A stretch of 64,000 bases of DNA from contig NC_090780.1 in NCBI RefSeq assembly GCF_040054535.1, forward strand, positions 3,456,001-3,520,000, read 5' to 3'. Positions within the stretch are counted from its first letter, which is position 1. Every line of letters starts with the position of its first letter. Below the pieces are notes generated by a model. The model saw only the letters and a program-made list of their open reading frames with translations, had not been told where the DNA came from and searched no databases. Position numbers and translations under genes: made by a program. Origin of the DNA: Antennarius striatus. Lineage: Eukaryota; Chordata; Actinopteri; Lophiiformes; Antennariidae. Of the stretch, positions 37,246 to 50,745 are shown in pieces.

Positions 37246-40200
37246 ACGGTTATCTTCTTTCGTTCGACATCATTACCTATTCATTTATTTAAGAGCCTGT
37301 TCAGGAGATTAACCTGTTTGACAATTTTTTGTTAGAAAAATGTGCTGTTAAGCTTTTTGCAAACAGATCAATCAAAATTATCCATGAGTGACCGTTGTGA
37401 TGTAGGCTGTTCTGTTTTATTTAAGAATGTTGAGTCATCAGATGTAGTTTAACTACAGTGGACTGACCGTGTTCATGTTATGTGAAAAAGTGGACCAGCT
37501 GTTGTCAGTGAGAGAAGTTCGAACACCAGTGTTGTATCAGATGAGTTTGAAGTCCTGGCTGCAGCCACACGGGGGCGCTGCTGCCCCAGCGGTTAACCAG
37601 TGAAGCTCTGCGGCGACAGAATCAGCTTCAACTATTCGATTCTTGAAGGTTAAAGGTCTAAACCTCCCAGAGCGCTCTGCCAGCCTGCTGGTCAAAAACT
37701 GGAGGCTGCCTAGCATCACTGTGGACATGTCACAACTGCTAAGTCATCTTTCATTATACAAAGTCAGCAGAGTATGTTTCAAAATCTCATTATACTACTG
37801 CATGTATAGTGACAAAGGCTTTCTATTTCTATTTCTATTTCTATTTCAGAGACAGAAGACAGTATTACAGTTAATACCATGTTTTATGAAGATATAAAAA
37901 GCAGAATTATTTCCTATCCCAGGACATCTTTAGATCAACATTTGGAGCTTTTCTCAAGAGATTTTTTTTTTTTTTAAATTTAGATCAGAAGTGTTGTCAC
38001 CTGTGAATGTGCCACAGTACCAGTCAAATAAAATGTATTATATAATAATTATAAATATATAATTTAATAATATATATATAATAATTTAATAAAATATAAT
38101 GCAATATAATAGATTTAATATAATATGATATAATATAATACAACATCATTTCATTTCATTTAATAGAATGGGCTAAGGGGCCGACTAGGTGATCACTAAC
38201 CTGGGTTTCAATATGGGGCTCCTTCAGGAGCCTGGTACCACACCTCCTCAGCTGTCGACTGAGGAGGGGTGCACCGGCTCAGGACTTTGGAGAGATGCAG
38301 TAAAAACAAAAATGCTGGTTTCTTTCCCTTTTGTAAAGGTTTTAACGGCAGTGGACAGGTTGCTGTCTGTGCATACAGGTCTGAAATTGGATTTTACACA
38401 CATGCTGACAAAACAGTAACCCAATCTACTGATATGAGACTGACTGGGCTCTCTTGTGAGATCTGTGCATTGTTTCTTTTAGAGTGTGACACAGCTGGTA
38501 ACTGAGTTGGAGGGTAAAGGTGGTTTGTTTGAGGTCAGTCTGCTGTGTCACAGTAATGTGAAGATCTGGTGGTCTTTAAGTGAATGTCTAGCAAATCTTT
38601 ATCAAAAGCAGGATGAATATGATCTCCTCATGGACACCTGATGAATTATAAATGACTACCTCTGATTGTTTTTGACCTTGCCAAGGCAACCTGTCTGTTA
38701 AACACTATCAGGCCTCATCGTTGGTATATCACTGTGCCATTAGTGATCAGTGGAGCAAAAAGGGCAGCCCACTGACCCAGCCATTAACTAGCGACAGAGG
38801 CAAAAAGGCCTCAGAGCAGAATGCAAAAATACATACAGTAGGTTTTAGCAGGAGAGGATTTTAAAAGCCTGTGTTGTAGATGAAGAATCAACTCAGAAAA
38901 ATTAAGTGTACAAAATGTGCCCACATCTAAAGCAGATATTATTTTAACAGGCTGGCAGAGAACGTTTGCTTGATGTGACTGCGTGAGACAAGAAAGCACT
39001 GAGTGAAACAGCCTTTAATCCCATAAATGATTAATTTGGTCTGCATATCTAGTTTTGCGCTGTTTGTCCCCATCAAGGACGTTGTAAAGCTCAGAGCACT
39101 ACATCTTCATCCAGCACCAAGTTGAGCCAACAGAAAGAACGGTTTGTTTTTAGACTGACATTCATGATCACAACTAATGTAGTTAAATAAGTCCTTTTGA
39201 ATGTATTTTAAATGTTTTGAGTCAGTTGCATTGCAGCTTGTGATCTATTTTTAACCAAACATTATTCGACTCATTTTTTAAAGAGTTTGCCAGAAACATC
39301 CGCTCCCACAGTCAGTGACTCCAAAGCAAAAAAAAAACCTGAACAAAGTTTTTCCCTACTTATGGTGTGATGCTCACATCTACATTATCACCGCCATCCC
39401 CTGAATAAAGGAACAAAAACAGGAAAGAATCTTGATGTCTGATGTCATCGTTACATCACAGGAAGGAAACGTCTCACAGTTAGGATACATGTTTAATGAA
39501 AGGCACTCTTTACAGGATAAATAAACATAGCAAAGTATGACACTGTATACTGTACAATGTTGACACATACAGCAACGGTCCTCAAATATTCAGTGCGACA
39601 TAGCATAGTAAAGTGCTAACTGATGTTATCTTATTGCATTTGATATCAATTTCATTTATTGCTCATTCCATGGGTCAAAAGCACAACATGTTCCTTTTCC
39701 ACCCACACATTATGTCATTATTGCATATTTTAAAATTATTAGAAAGGCATCGTTCCATCCATCCCCTCCATCACTATTTCTACATAAGCTTGATTATTTT
39801 AAATGATTGGAATATGGCATGCATATATAAATACTATTTCATGATTCCAGGTGAGGAACAAATACTGTTTTTGGGGTTTTTTTCACAGATTCAGTTGAAC
39901 CTTTAAGTTCCCCCTTCAGATAGAATAGAACTTTCATAATACAGAATATTTTGATACAGTTAGCAATAATAAATAGATAAAGATTTGAGTTTGTGATAGA
40001 AATAGTTTAACCTCATTTCGGCACACTGTGTCATGCAATACAAATGAGAGGACAAAAGTAAATAGACAATTGTCCCAATGCAAGAGTGGAAAATTGTTAA
40101 GTTTTGTCTTCTTATGGGTTCTTTCTATTTAATAACAACATTATATGTTAGCTGACATTTGAATACACTTTTTTTCCCCTGCCAACACACAATGGTGTGT

Positions 40201-40792
40201 CGCTCAAAAGCAGGTAACAGATGTGTGAAAAAGAAATGCAGTTCAACAAACTGATTTCGTATGAGGAAAATACCAAATAAGAAGAATGACAGTTATTGAG
40301 ATAAAACTTACAGTTTTAAATGATGGGAATGAGTCATGCCACTCATGCATGCACGATAATAAAGTGAACGTTACACATTTTAATTTATATTAAACTGTCT
40401 TACCGTGAGACAAATCAAAGGCGAGCTCACCTCTCGGCTATTTATCAGACATACTGTATATTGTTACGCTGCGTCAGATGAAGAAGTGCTGCAGTTTGAG
40501 CAGTCACATCTTCAGATCTGCTGATAAGACGATGTCTGCAGTGATGTCCTCTAGCCTTTCACTGGACACATTCTGCCTGACCTTGAAAACCATGCCAAGT
40601 TCTATCTAGATTTTGCTGAACAGGATGAATGGAAGAAAAACACAAAACTGGAATGAATTTCTAGCTTCGAGTGTAATTCTAATTTAATTATGCATTTGTT
40701 AGAAACACTTTAGACTTCTCATAAAACTTACTTATTATGATTTTAAGCATATTTTGGTGTCTTGTACTGTCGCTATAATCTAAGGAGAAAAA
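37246..40792. other. capza1-kcna10 intergenic region
   Basis: No gene seen. It contains a short TTTCTA tandem (about 37820-37849) and a TATAATA-type AT-rich run (38030-38140). The right part may belong to a long kcna10 3' UTR. Confidence 0.5.
38030..38140. repeat. TATAA-type low-complexity tract
   Basis: Irregular tandem of ATAAT/TATAA units, almost pure A and T. Confidence 0.85.
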
Positions 40793-40798
40793 TTTATT
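40793..40798 (-). terminator. kcna10: candidate poly(A) signal of kcna10
   Basis: Plus-strand TTTATT reads AATAAA on the minus strand, about 300 bases after the kcna10 stop. A further candidate lies near 39655. Confidence 0.4.
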
Positions 40799-41099
40799 GC
40801 ACAAGTTTACCATCACATTTTTCCTCATTTTGTACACTTCTGTTCTTCTCATTGAGGTTAACCATCCTGATTGTTGCTGAGTTGTGTTAATTGCACTTAA
40901 ACACATTCACAAACCAACAGGCTTTTTTGTAAAGGCTGCTTTGCAAGAAAGCACCTTTTAATACTGTAACAATATGAAGAAATACTGCCAAGTCTGGAGT
41001 ATAAAACAGAGGAAGATAAAGTGATATTATCTGGTGCATCAGCATTTTTGATTTGTCCGTTTTTTTTTCATGCCTTTATAATCAGTATATGTTTCTCAA

Positions 41100-42788
41100 T
41101 CAGTGCATACCGTTTTTCTCATTTTGCCAGGTGCTGTTACTTTTGCTTAGTGAAGGTGTGCTTCCATACTTGTTAGCAGCAGATGTTTTCTGAGCGGCTT
41201 CTGCTGCTGCATCCATGATCTGTTTCTCCTCCTGCTCAGTTTCACGGTGGTAAAAATAGTTAAAGTTGGAGACAATGACGGGTACGGGCAAGGCAATGGT
41301 CAGGACGCCAGCAATAGCACAGAGGGTGCCAACCATTTTGCCTCCCATTGTGATGGGGCACATATCTCCATAGCCTACAGTGGTCATTGTCACCACCGCC
41401 CACCAGAAGCCGTCAGGGATGCTGACAAATTGTGTCTGGGGTTCATCCACTTCTGCAAAGTAGATGGCACTTGAGAAAAGGATGACTCCTATAAAAAGGA
41501 AGAAGATGAGCAGTCCAAGTTCTCTCATGCTGGCCTTCAAGGTCTGTCCCAAGATCTGAAGTCCTTTCGAGTGCCGAGAGAGTTTAAAAATTCTGAAAAC
41601 TCGAACTAGACGAATGATACGTAGGATTGCCAGGGACATGTTCTGACCAGAATTTGCATCATCAGGAGTCGTCGCTAGCTCTGTCCCCAGGGTAACAAAG
41701 TAGGGAATAATGGAGACTATGTCAATGATATTCATGATGTTGTTGAAGAAGTCACTTTTGCTCGGGCACACCACAAAACGGACACCAACTTCAAAGCAGA
41801 ACCAAATGATGCAAATAGTCTCCACTATGAAAAAGGGATCTGTGAAATAGGCGATGATGTCTTTAGTGGAGGGAGGAGAGGCAGGACTGTCTTGGGTCCC
41901 ATTGATGATTTGGGTTAAAGTTGTTACAAGTTCATCTTCTATCCTAAACTCGGGCAGAGTTTCTAGGCAGAAGATGAAGATGGAAATCACAATGACAAAC
42001 ACAGAAACAAGAGCTACAGATTTGGCTGCGCTGGAACTTTCTGGATATTCAAAGAGAAGCCAGAATTGTCGTTGGAGCTCATTGGTAGGCAAAAGGACAT
42101 CCGGCTCTTTGATGAACCCTTCATCTTCACGGAACTGCTCCATTGCTTCATTGCCCAACTCATAGAAAACAATCTCATTAGCAAAAACATCTAATGGAAC
42201 ATTGGCTGGTCTGCGGATTCTCCCTCCTGACTGGTAGTAGTACAGGATACCGTCAAAAGATGGGCGATTTCTGTCAAAGAAGTACTCGTTCCTCATTGGA
42301 TCAAAGTAGCTTATCCTCTTCATGGGGTCGCCGAGTAGTGTCTCTGGAAATTTATTCAGAGTGCTGACCTGCGTCTCAAACATCAGACCGGAAACATTGA
42401 TGATAATTTTCTCATCTTTATCTTCCGTGTAGTGCTTTTCAAACAAATCTTCATTCTCATAGCAGTCCTTTGCCATCTTACTGAATACGCTGTCAGTGGG
42501 AGACTCGCTGTTGATCAGGAGCTTCAGATTTGACATCAAGCTGCCAGAGCTGGAGTTTGCTTTAGTGGTCAGTGTGAGGGGAGAGGATGCTGACAAGCCT
42601 TCTTGACCTGACTGTTGCCCAAGTTGTCCTCTATGTGGTGATAGGTGAGGAGAAGTCAGACGGCGGACTAAAAGATTCTGATCAGGTTCCTCTGATGTTG
42701 GGGAAGTTGGGTATCCAGAGTCACTCGGGTCCCCCAGGTTGATGCCAACCTCGTCCATGCTCTCAAAATTAACCAGTGGCACCTCCAT
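41100..42788 (-). CDS. kcna10: voltage-gated K+ channel Kv1.8 (shaker-related subfamily, member 10)
   Basis: Alpha subunit of a tetrameric delayed-rectifier Kv1 channel; complete intronless coding region, 562 residues. An in-frame TAA lies nine bases before the ATG, which fixes the start. Residues 1-125: Ser/Thr-rich N-terminus opening [13 protein letters not shown], close to human KCNA10 MEVALVNFDNSDE. About 126-225: T1 tetramerisation domain ([32 protein letters not shown]). S1 about 257-280; S1-S2 loop with sequon NGT (296-298); S2 318-340; S3 347-368. S4 386-405 has regularly spaced arginines ([18 protein letters not shown]). S5 424-446; pore 460-478 with selectivity filter TVGYGD; S6 486-512 with the PVP hinge. 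The C-terminal tail ([15 protein letters not shown]) matches KCNA10 and lacks the PDZ-binding TDV seen in other Kv1 members. Confidence 0.93.
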   Translation of the reverse strand: MEVPLVNFESMDEVGINLGDPSDSGYPTSPTSEEPDQNLLVRRLTSPHLSPHRGQLGQQSGQEGLSASSPLTLTTKANSSSGSLMSNLKLLINSESPTDSVFSKMAKDCYENEDLFEKHYTEDKDEKIIINVSGLMFETQVSTLNKFPETLLGDPMKRISYFDPMRNEYFFDRNRPSFDGILYYYQSGGRIRRPANVPLDVFANEIVFYELGNEAMEQFREDEGFIKEPDVLLPTNELQRQFWLLFEYPESSSAAKSVALVSVFVIVISIFIFCLETLPEFRIEDELVTTLTQIINGTQDSPASPPSTKDIIAYFTDPFFIVETICIIWFCFEVGVRFVVCPSKSDFFNNIMNIIDIVSIIPYFVTLGTELATTPDDANSGQNMSLAILRIIRLVRVFRIFKLSRHSKGLQILGQTLKASMRELGLLIFFLFIGVILFSSAIYFAEVDEPQTQFVSIPDGFWWAVVTMTTVGYGDMCPITMGGKMVGTLCAIAGVLTIALPVPVIVSNFNYFYHRETEQEEKQIMDAAAEAAQKTSAANKYGSTPSLSKSNSTWQNEKNGMH

Positions 42789-42952
42789 CCCTTTGTTTTA
42801 GCCACAGCTCCTTCTCTCAGCCCGGTTTGAATGCAGGAGACAGAAGGGACACCACAGCCAGTGCCACACTGATGTTCCCAGCAGGGCTTCCTCCACCCTG
42901 GTAATCATTCAGGCAAGCGTTGGCAGGTTTTGTAGGCAGTCCTCTGTGTAAT
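42789..42952 (-). other. kcna10: 5' UTR part of the kcna10 coding exon
   Basis: A minus-strand acceptor (CCTCTACAG) ends at 42953, indicating an upstream non-coding exon. One candidate donor (CAG then GTAAGT, minus strand) has its exon end at 43424, but I cannot show that the two are joined. Confidence 0.45.
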
Positions 42953-45900
42953 CTGTAGAGGAGGGGTAGAAAAGAAAAGTTGTGTTATATTTTATCTTAC
43001 AGTGCAAAGCAGTTTTGTTGCTAAAGAGATTTTTTCTGTCAGCTCCTGTTTACATCAGCAGTGAACCTGCCATCTGATACTGTGCTTGTACAGTTACTTT
43101 TTCACCCAAATCACTCCCTCATCTAAACGAAAACACAAACTGCGCAAATTTGTATGTGAAAATGCTTACATAGTGTGGGGGTATAGCATTATTGCTGATC
43201 GAGTGTTTCAAAGTTCTTCATTGGAAACACATTTATTTATTTGAATTACTAAAAGTTATCCATTTTCAAACTTGTGTCTTGTTTGATTTGGATTCTCGAC
43301 AAGACTGTTTATTGTTACATTTATCCGGCTCAGACAGGTAACCAAATCCCGACACACACTTCTTAAGCTGCTGCGTCTGTGCGTACTTGACACCGAGGGC
43401 CCTGTGCTCTCGGAGAGACTTACCTGGTGTTATTTTCACTTGCATTATCGCTGATAATGTAACATTCTGATGTAAGATTGATTCGTCTTATGTAAGGACA
43501 TCATGATAAGGCTTATGCAAAAAAAGAAAACAAAAAAACCCCAAATATTGATTGTGCAGTGTCAGCAAGGGGGGAAGGGGGAGTGTCGAATAAAAAGAAA
43601 GAAGAGATGAAGATGTAGACAGCAGAGGGGAGGTATTATATCTACACCTTTGCATCTTAAACACTTTTAATTGTTTCTAAATGCTGCTCTTAAGGGACTA
43701 AAATCTTCCACCAAACTAACTTAGCCTCAGCTCACACTGACCTACACTACAGTGACTACAGTACACTATAAGACACAGCAGATTCACTAGCATTGCTGCC
43801 CTTGTCAGACTGGGACATACATGCACACAAACATCTAATTAAGAAATAATTTCCGAGGGCGTGCAGAGATCTCGAACACTCACCCGTATCCCTGGATCTG
43901 CAGGAGTTTTTGTGCCCTCTGTACCCTGCTTTCCAGCTCTGCTTGAGATCCCCTTCCTCCTTTCAATCTCTCCCTCATTCAGACTCACAATCAAGAGTGT
44001 CCCAGCTCTATTAAAGCTACCATTGGGTAATTTAATACCCTAAGCGAAACCAGAGATGCCAGAGTTACCCACATGCCCTCACAGACGTACGCAAGCACGC
44101 ACAAACACATGGCAAACGTCCACACATGCAGGCAAACTCACTGTATCTTGAATGTGGGGGGGTCACTTGGCTTTTGTTTTCCCCTGCTCGCTCTTCCTTC
44201 AGTGGGATAAGTGAGGACGGCATAGGTGGCTCTCTGATAGGAGATTTACTCTTCAGGAGCCAATCACTGTTTGATGTAGCAAAGGCAGAGTGGGACCCAC
44301 TCTTTCCCTTCTCTTTCCTGCAGAGTAAGCAACCACATGCTGGACCATCCAATCCCCCCTCACCTTTGGGATTATATTCTATTCTTCCCTTGTTAAAGCG
44401 CTGCTCATAGCTCTCAATACGCGCAGCAGCACACATCTGTCCAGAGGCTTCAGCTCCGTCTCCTTTACAAGCTTAGTAATAAACAGCGACAAGAAGTGAT
44501 TGTTCACTTGACATCACTATTCTATTACATTTTATTGACATTTTAATTTTTTACAAATGCTAACAAAATATTTTTTTCTTTTTCTTACCATATGCTAGAC
44601 ACTAGCATACGTTTTAATGATTATTACCCTATTGGGGGTACTTGAGGAGTAGAGTATATATTTGTGAGAGGTTTATTTGTTTGAGAGAAAATCGAAACAT
44701 TTTTTTCCACCCTTCAGCTGAAGAGTGGAAAATATTTTTTTTAGTCCAGCTGTGCAGGATTTTGCTTAACTCCCTGGCTTTGACAAAATGTGACAAACAA
44801 ATTCAAAGTGGGGAATTTCCTTTATTTAAAAGGGAATCTTTACTCTTTCCAGGAGCAAAAAAACTTTAATCAAAGTTTGTCTCTTACTTTTTCACTAGGG
44901 CTGCCAATTTTGGCATCACGGGTTGAATATTATGTTACCTGATAAAGAAGCGGTTGTCTGACATCAGAAGCTATTCCCTCATCTTCCTGCTGCAGCCAGG
45001 GAGCCGGCTATCTGCTGGTCGCTGTCACATTGCGGCACGAGCAGCACCACTGCAGGCACATGGCTTCAAGGTCACAGAAAACTGTTTTGAGACTTTCCTA
45101 TCCATCATCACACACCATCACCTCCCGGCACCTCATTACGCTTCATCACAGGAACATCATGCACTGTGCCTTACTGAGAATGAGCTTTTGTTTGCGAGAT
45201 TTATAGTCAGTTCGACATGCACACACAGCATGGGACATATGTCAGTATGTGTATGTGCAGAAGCAAACATCACTCAGCTAATTGGACATATTCTATATAT
45301 CACAGGGACCTTTTTCATTTTTATTTTTTTCTTATCCTGCAAATTTTCAGAGCTTGTCAGTGAGAATACAGTCTGTTGATCCATGACCTGTAACCCTCCT
45401 CATAATAGAACTTGATGTAGAGACAGGAAGATGGACAGCCAGGGGGCAGTCACAGTCTAGATGATTCCGACTGAATGGCTAAGCAATCAATACACCCCCT
45501 ATGAAACGATTTGTGTCAGAAAAATGGGAAAGGGAAGGTAAACCATGCGATGGACTACAGCCACTGCAGTGCCTCTTCTCTCAAGATGACTCTCAGTGAA
45601 CCAGATGGATAACATCCCTGCCTCTGTCCTTCTATGCAACCCTCCATCCATCATCCATCCCTCCTCCCATGGGTCCAGCCCTCCCCTGATGACATTGTCA
45701 CCTTACCCGTTAACTATGTTGACAAAGCAGTTCCTCCATCAGCGTGCTTATATGTGAACTATGCTGACACTGCACGGGGACAAGCACCTTTTGTACACCT
45801 TTACAAAGCTTGACTTTGAACCGTGGGTTCCTGACAGGAATACAAACATTTGTTGAGGGAATACAAATTTGAACCGTAACACTGAACTATTCAGATTGCT

Positions 45901-48900
45901 TAAGAAGTTTTATTTTGCTACATCCTCCATTATTTCTCCTATCAGATGTTTGCATGTATATATTCTCTTCAATGACATTTTGATGTGAGGGAAAAGCTGA
46001 AATATGTGGCAAAGCATTCACAGCAACTCAATGAGCTAACAACTCAGACCAGAGAGACACAAACATATACTGTGCATGTACAATATTCCGATAAACTGGA
46101 GCTGAGAGGACGCAGGGAAAAAAAATATTAGCAATCAAAATAGAGAGAAAACAGAGCAAAGAGTGTAAATGAAACTTTTAACTGGAATAAACTTTCAATA
46201 TCTCAGAACCCAGAGCTGTGATGCAACAGAGATGAAATGAGGGAGATGGGGAGATGAGGGATGCCATGTGACTGCAATCCCTGGACAGGCACTGATATGA
46301 ATATATGGGAAATATTTTCTGCAAGGTCAACTTCTCAAAGGCACCAATATTTATAGAAACTTTATCTGTACTGAAATTAGCGTCTAAACTTAAAAAAGAG
46401 GGGATTAAAAAGTGAATTTCTCTGTTACACAACAGTGACACAACTCAGAGTTACTTCTTACCCAAATGTTACAACTGAGAACGCTCTGTATTGGCCGCAA
46501 AAGGATCTAACAACATAGTTTATGCATTTTACAAGTAACTGTGTGTATTTTTTTTCTGGTGGTGCATGTGCCAGCATCCAGCTTGTCTTCAGAGGACATG
46601 CATTTGTAACTTACAGATTGCAGTCAGGGGATTTCTGACTTTAAAACAGGTGTAAATGATGTATTTTCAAATCAATTTAGGATCTTGTGTTATCTGTAGA
46701 ATCTAGCAACGTAGAAAGAGCAGAATGGAGTGAATTTAATTATTCTGGAATATTTTAAATGGCTCTTAAAGCTGCAAAGCTTTTTTGATGTTTAGTTTCA
46801 GAATTTTGCTTAAAACATCAGGATGTATTTTCTTCCAGGCTACATCACTCAATTAGATCACTGCAATTGTAGTCTTTATTGTAAACAACCAACATTGTCG
46901 AACCTCGACTTCCAAAGACAGCATCTTTCTCGACAGCCTAGGATTTTGTCTTATCCCATATCTTCCTTTATCAAAAGTACATCAGTAAGTGTGAATGCTC
47001 ACACAGGCTCGTGGTGCATGGATGTTGTTGGAATGGTTTGGATTTATGTGAGTGTGCAAGTCCGCAAAAATATAAAACAGATATATAATACGTAGAATTT
47101 TTCCAGATACTTCATGATAAAACAATGTTCGCTCTTATGACTCTAATCTGCTCTGACTGATTAGAGGAACAAGCTGCAAATGTAAGACTGACCGACTGAT
47201 TCATCACCTTTAAAGCTCATCTAGAGAAGATGACATCAAAGAACTCTTGGATCAAAATGTACAGTAACTGTTGATGTCATTATATTTGACTTACTATCAG
47301 TGCATTGTTTAAGGTGTTCATCTAACTTGAGTTTATAGTTATTTGATCAAGCACCTCAACTCTGTCTTTAGAGATGAAAGTAACCAAATCTATGGGCTAT
47401 TCATCCTGGGCACATGATCTGAGTAATTCCATCTCAAAAGACCATATGCTCATCCATTAGGGGTGACAGGATTTCAAAGTGCATGTAAGGTGGTTCAGAT
47501 TAGATATTCCAGCCTGGTAATCGTATATCTGTTGTAAAGGCAGCTGGTTATTCCAGTCTAGTAATCCTATATATTGTGGCAGAGGTTCTCCTTGTTGCAA
47601 ATAACATGCAAGGTTGGGTCAGGAGGATACAAGGGCATGACAGCTAACCCCCGCACAGCTCACAACGCACTGTTAGATTATGTTATGTGGCTTGTAATCA
47701 AAAACCTCAGAGTGCCACAAGTTCAAGTGGATTCAGAGTTATGGCCTTCGCACACGTACAACGTTTGCACTCGTCAGGAGTTTGGCATCACTTGACTTGT
47801 GAGCTCACATGACAAACACGATCAGGTTTAAAAGGTTTAGAGACCACTGGAAGATTTTTTTTTCTTAATAATTCTTTATAGTGATTGAAAATGTTTTAAA
47901 TACAGTAATATGCTATTTAATAAATATTGATGGTGCTGTCTTCTCACTTTCTGACTTTTAGTGCCAGCTCCATTATTTATCCATCTACCCTCTTGACCCC
48001 AGCGTATGACCATAAGCCCAGTCCCGCCTGAAAACGTCCTCTGTCTTCTCCTCTCCTTTGTCATCAGCCTTATCTTTCCCTGAATTACATTACATTCATT
48101 TCCCCTTTATTATCCAGCTACTTTGACTTAATTTATTGGGTTCGGTTGAAAAATAATAACAAAACAAAACATAGATCTATGAAAATACTTAACATGAAAA
48201 CAATTAAATTTGCTAAATCAAGGTTCTAAAACACACCACAAATATTGATAGCAATGTATCATAAATGTTCAATCACACAGAGATTTTTTTTTTCCAACAT
48301 AAAACTGCAAAAGGAAGCTGAAGCGGCACACGCATATCTTTTACATGTCATTACTGGTTTCTGTCTCACCATGTTTTTTACTGTAACATTCAAATTCATG
48401 TGACTGACTGAAACCCCCCCTCGCGTTAAAGTCTTTTAACAAGGTGCAACTGAACATAATACGAAGACTGTAAATACTTCATTAAAGTGGAATGAGTGTA
48501 AGTAACCTTATTGCATCATAGCTAATCACATATTAAATGTCCTTAAAGCGTCTTTTAACACATGTGATAAGGTATAAATTCATATCTTTTTCACCATAAA
48601 AAATCTCTTCAGAGTATTTTTTTTTCTTTTTAAGTTAAAAACTTTCACTGTAAGAAATCCTCTCATCTATTTGTACAGAAGGTTTCAGTCCGTCACACGA
48701 CACTGGTGTCAGTTACACACTGGACCAGGACTTCCGTTGAGACAAGTTGTGATGTCACAAAATTCTGCTAATAAGTACACGTCTTTCTCCAGGCAGTTAT
48801 TCTATAACGCTGCTTCACCTGTCATTATAAAAAGGACTGGAAGTGGAATCTGGGATATGTTAGTATCTTATTATCAGTACGGTGTAATCTAACCCCCGGG

Positions 48901-48979
48901 GCATTTAAAAAGAAATAGATAAAAATTATTATTATTATTATTATTATTGTTATTGTTATTATTATTATTGTTATTGTTA

Positions 48980-49029
<50 letters not shown>

Positions 49030-50439
49030 GTTGTTGTTGTTGTTGTTGTTGTTTTTGTTATTGTTATAACAACTACAAAGAACTAAAAAGATTCGGCATC
49101 ATTATTTGAGCTTGAGGGTTTGTAATTTAAAGAGATGGCTACGCTGACTCTGAGGACTCAGCTAAGGAGATTATACAACACAGCAGCTCAGCCAAGAGAA
49201 TCAACCTCAGAGATGAACAGTGTGGACCAAATACTACAGACTTAATTGAAATTTCTGGATCGTTTCCAGCCCTACTAATCAAAAGACAAATGCTAATCTT
49301 GAATAACTCTATAGACCCAGCAAGTTAGGGGGAGGAGACAACAAACCAATCAGATAGCAGCCACAACATTTACACTGGATCGTGCTCACTGATTACAAAA
49401 CACCTTATTTGTGTAAACATTCATCCCTTGTCTCCGTGCATCCTCTGCTGCTGGAGTACAGGAACATTCTTCCTCAGCCAATGGGCGCTAAGTATTCATA
49501 TACCTCTGCAAATCCCTTCAAATCACATGCAATGAGATGAATAATTCCTTTGAAGATGAATACCAATACACAAACCATACTTTGACATCAGTGTGGCTCA
49601 CTGTCGAACAGAGAGGGTGGGTGAATGCAACTGTCGGTCAGAGCTCATCTAAAGCCTCCTGAGGTACACATACTGTATGTTCCCATATGGACGCCTTTAG
49701 TGATAGAACAGTAAGAGTGAGCAGTTACCTGTGACATCCATTGGATACATCTTTGCTATTGTTGTTTCACAGTCCCCTGTAATGATGACATAACACAAAC
49801 ACGTGTGAAATAATGCACAGAAGTCAAATTATCATCACAGGCTTCACTAATAAGGGAATTACAGCAGCAATCAATGCATCAATCTGATTTTTTTAATACT
49901 GTTTCACTGAATATATATAAAATACAATCATTGAATTAAATATACCTTGTTGTCCAACTGCTAAAGACGCCCCTGTATTTCCTCACGCATCCTGTTACGT
50001 TGATCCCATGGCAGAGTCTCAAGCAGTGGTTGTAAATCTCTTCAGTGTCTTGACAGAAGGCTGGGAATTTACAGTTAAATACCCCATAAACAAGACAGAT
50101 GTTCTGACCAACAACTTGTTTCACTCGAATCAATGAGTCTGAATAGCACCAACATGAGCAATTTATTATGCTGCTCTCTATTCACATCAATTAATTCCAG
50201 CTTTTTGGAAGCAAATACTTATTCTTTTTCATGCTATAGTTATTCTTGGGGAATAAAAAATCTACAGGACTTTCAAACAAGCAAAGATTAATTGGTGAAT
50301 ATTTAAACATGATATTTTAGATTTAGGATTTTAGTATCAGTGCCCCAATGAGTTCAAATGGATAAGGAGAGATTCAATAGTAAAAGTCCAAACATACAGT
50401 ATGTAGGGTCTTTGTGTATGTATGTGTATGTCATAGACA
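42953..50439. other. non-coding DNA upstream of kcna10
   Basis: No coding block recognised on either strand. It contains the TTA/TTG microsatellite at 48926-49066 and assorted homopolymer runs. Regulatory elements and non-coding first exons of kcna10 could lie in the first 2 kb; nothing decisive is visible. Confidence 0.5.
48926..49066. repeat. (TTA)n/(TTG)n trinucleotide microsatellite
   Basis: About 140 bases of ATT units with interspersed GTT units, ending in a pure GTT block. Confidence 0.95.
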
Positions 50440-50745
50440 TAGACTCGTGTCCACTGCCAAAAGAGCCACCAATGGGTGGTACGCATCAGACCTGGACCAC
50501 AGACCAGGGGAATAGGTGGCCTGGTCTAATGAACCATTCTTTCTTTCACATCATGTGGATAACCGGGTGTGTGTTGCTTATCTGGGGAACCCGTGTCACC
50601 AGGATGCACTATGGGAAGAAGCCAAGCCAGCGGTTTGATGCTTTGGACAATGTCTTGCAGGAAAACCTGGAGTCCTGCCATCCTTGTGGATGATACTTTG
50701 ACATGTACCACCTGTCTATGCATTGATGCATGGATAATTTTGGGA
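50440..50745 (+). pseudogene. Tc1/mariner-superfamily transposase fragment
   Basis: Frames shift within it, but PGCTMGRSQASGLMLW, TWSPAILVDDTL and the preceding HVDNRVCVAYLG resemble the segment around the catalytic region of a Tc1-like transposase common in fish genomes. In-frame stops and frameshifts are present and no termini were found. The family call is from memory of related fish copies and is moderate. Confidence 0.45.

Noticed and set aside
41247-42165. Plus-strand open frames opposite kcna10
   Set aside because: They are antisense shadows of a strongly conserved channel coding sequence.
44065-44436. 123-residue minus-strand open frame as an upstream kcna10 exon
   Set aside because: No conserved residues, and the kcna10 ATG has an in-frame stop just upstream, so it cannot be a coding extension.
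48926-49066. CRISPR-like or satellite array
   Set aside because: Simple trinucleotide microsatellite without spacers; no direct-repeat and spacer structure occurs anywhere in the window.
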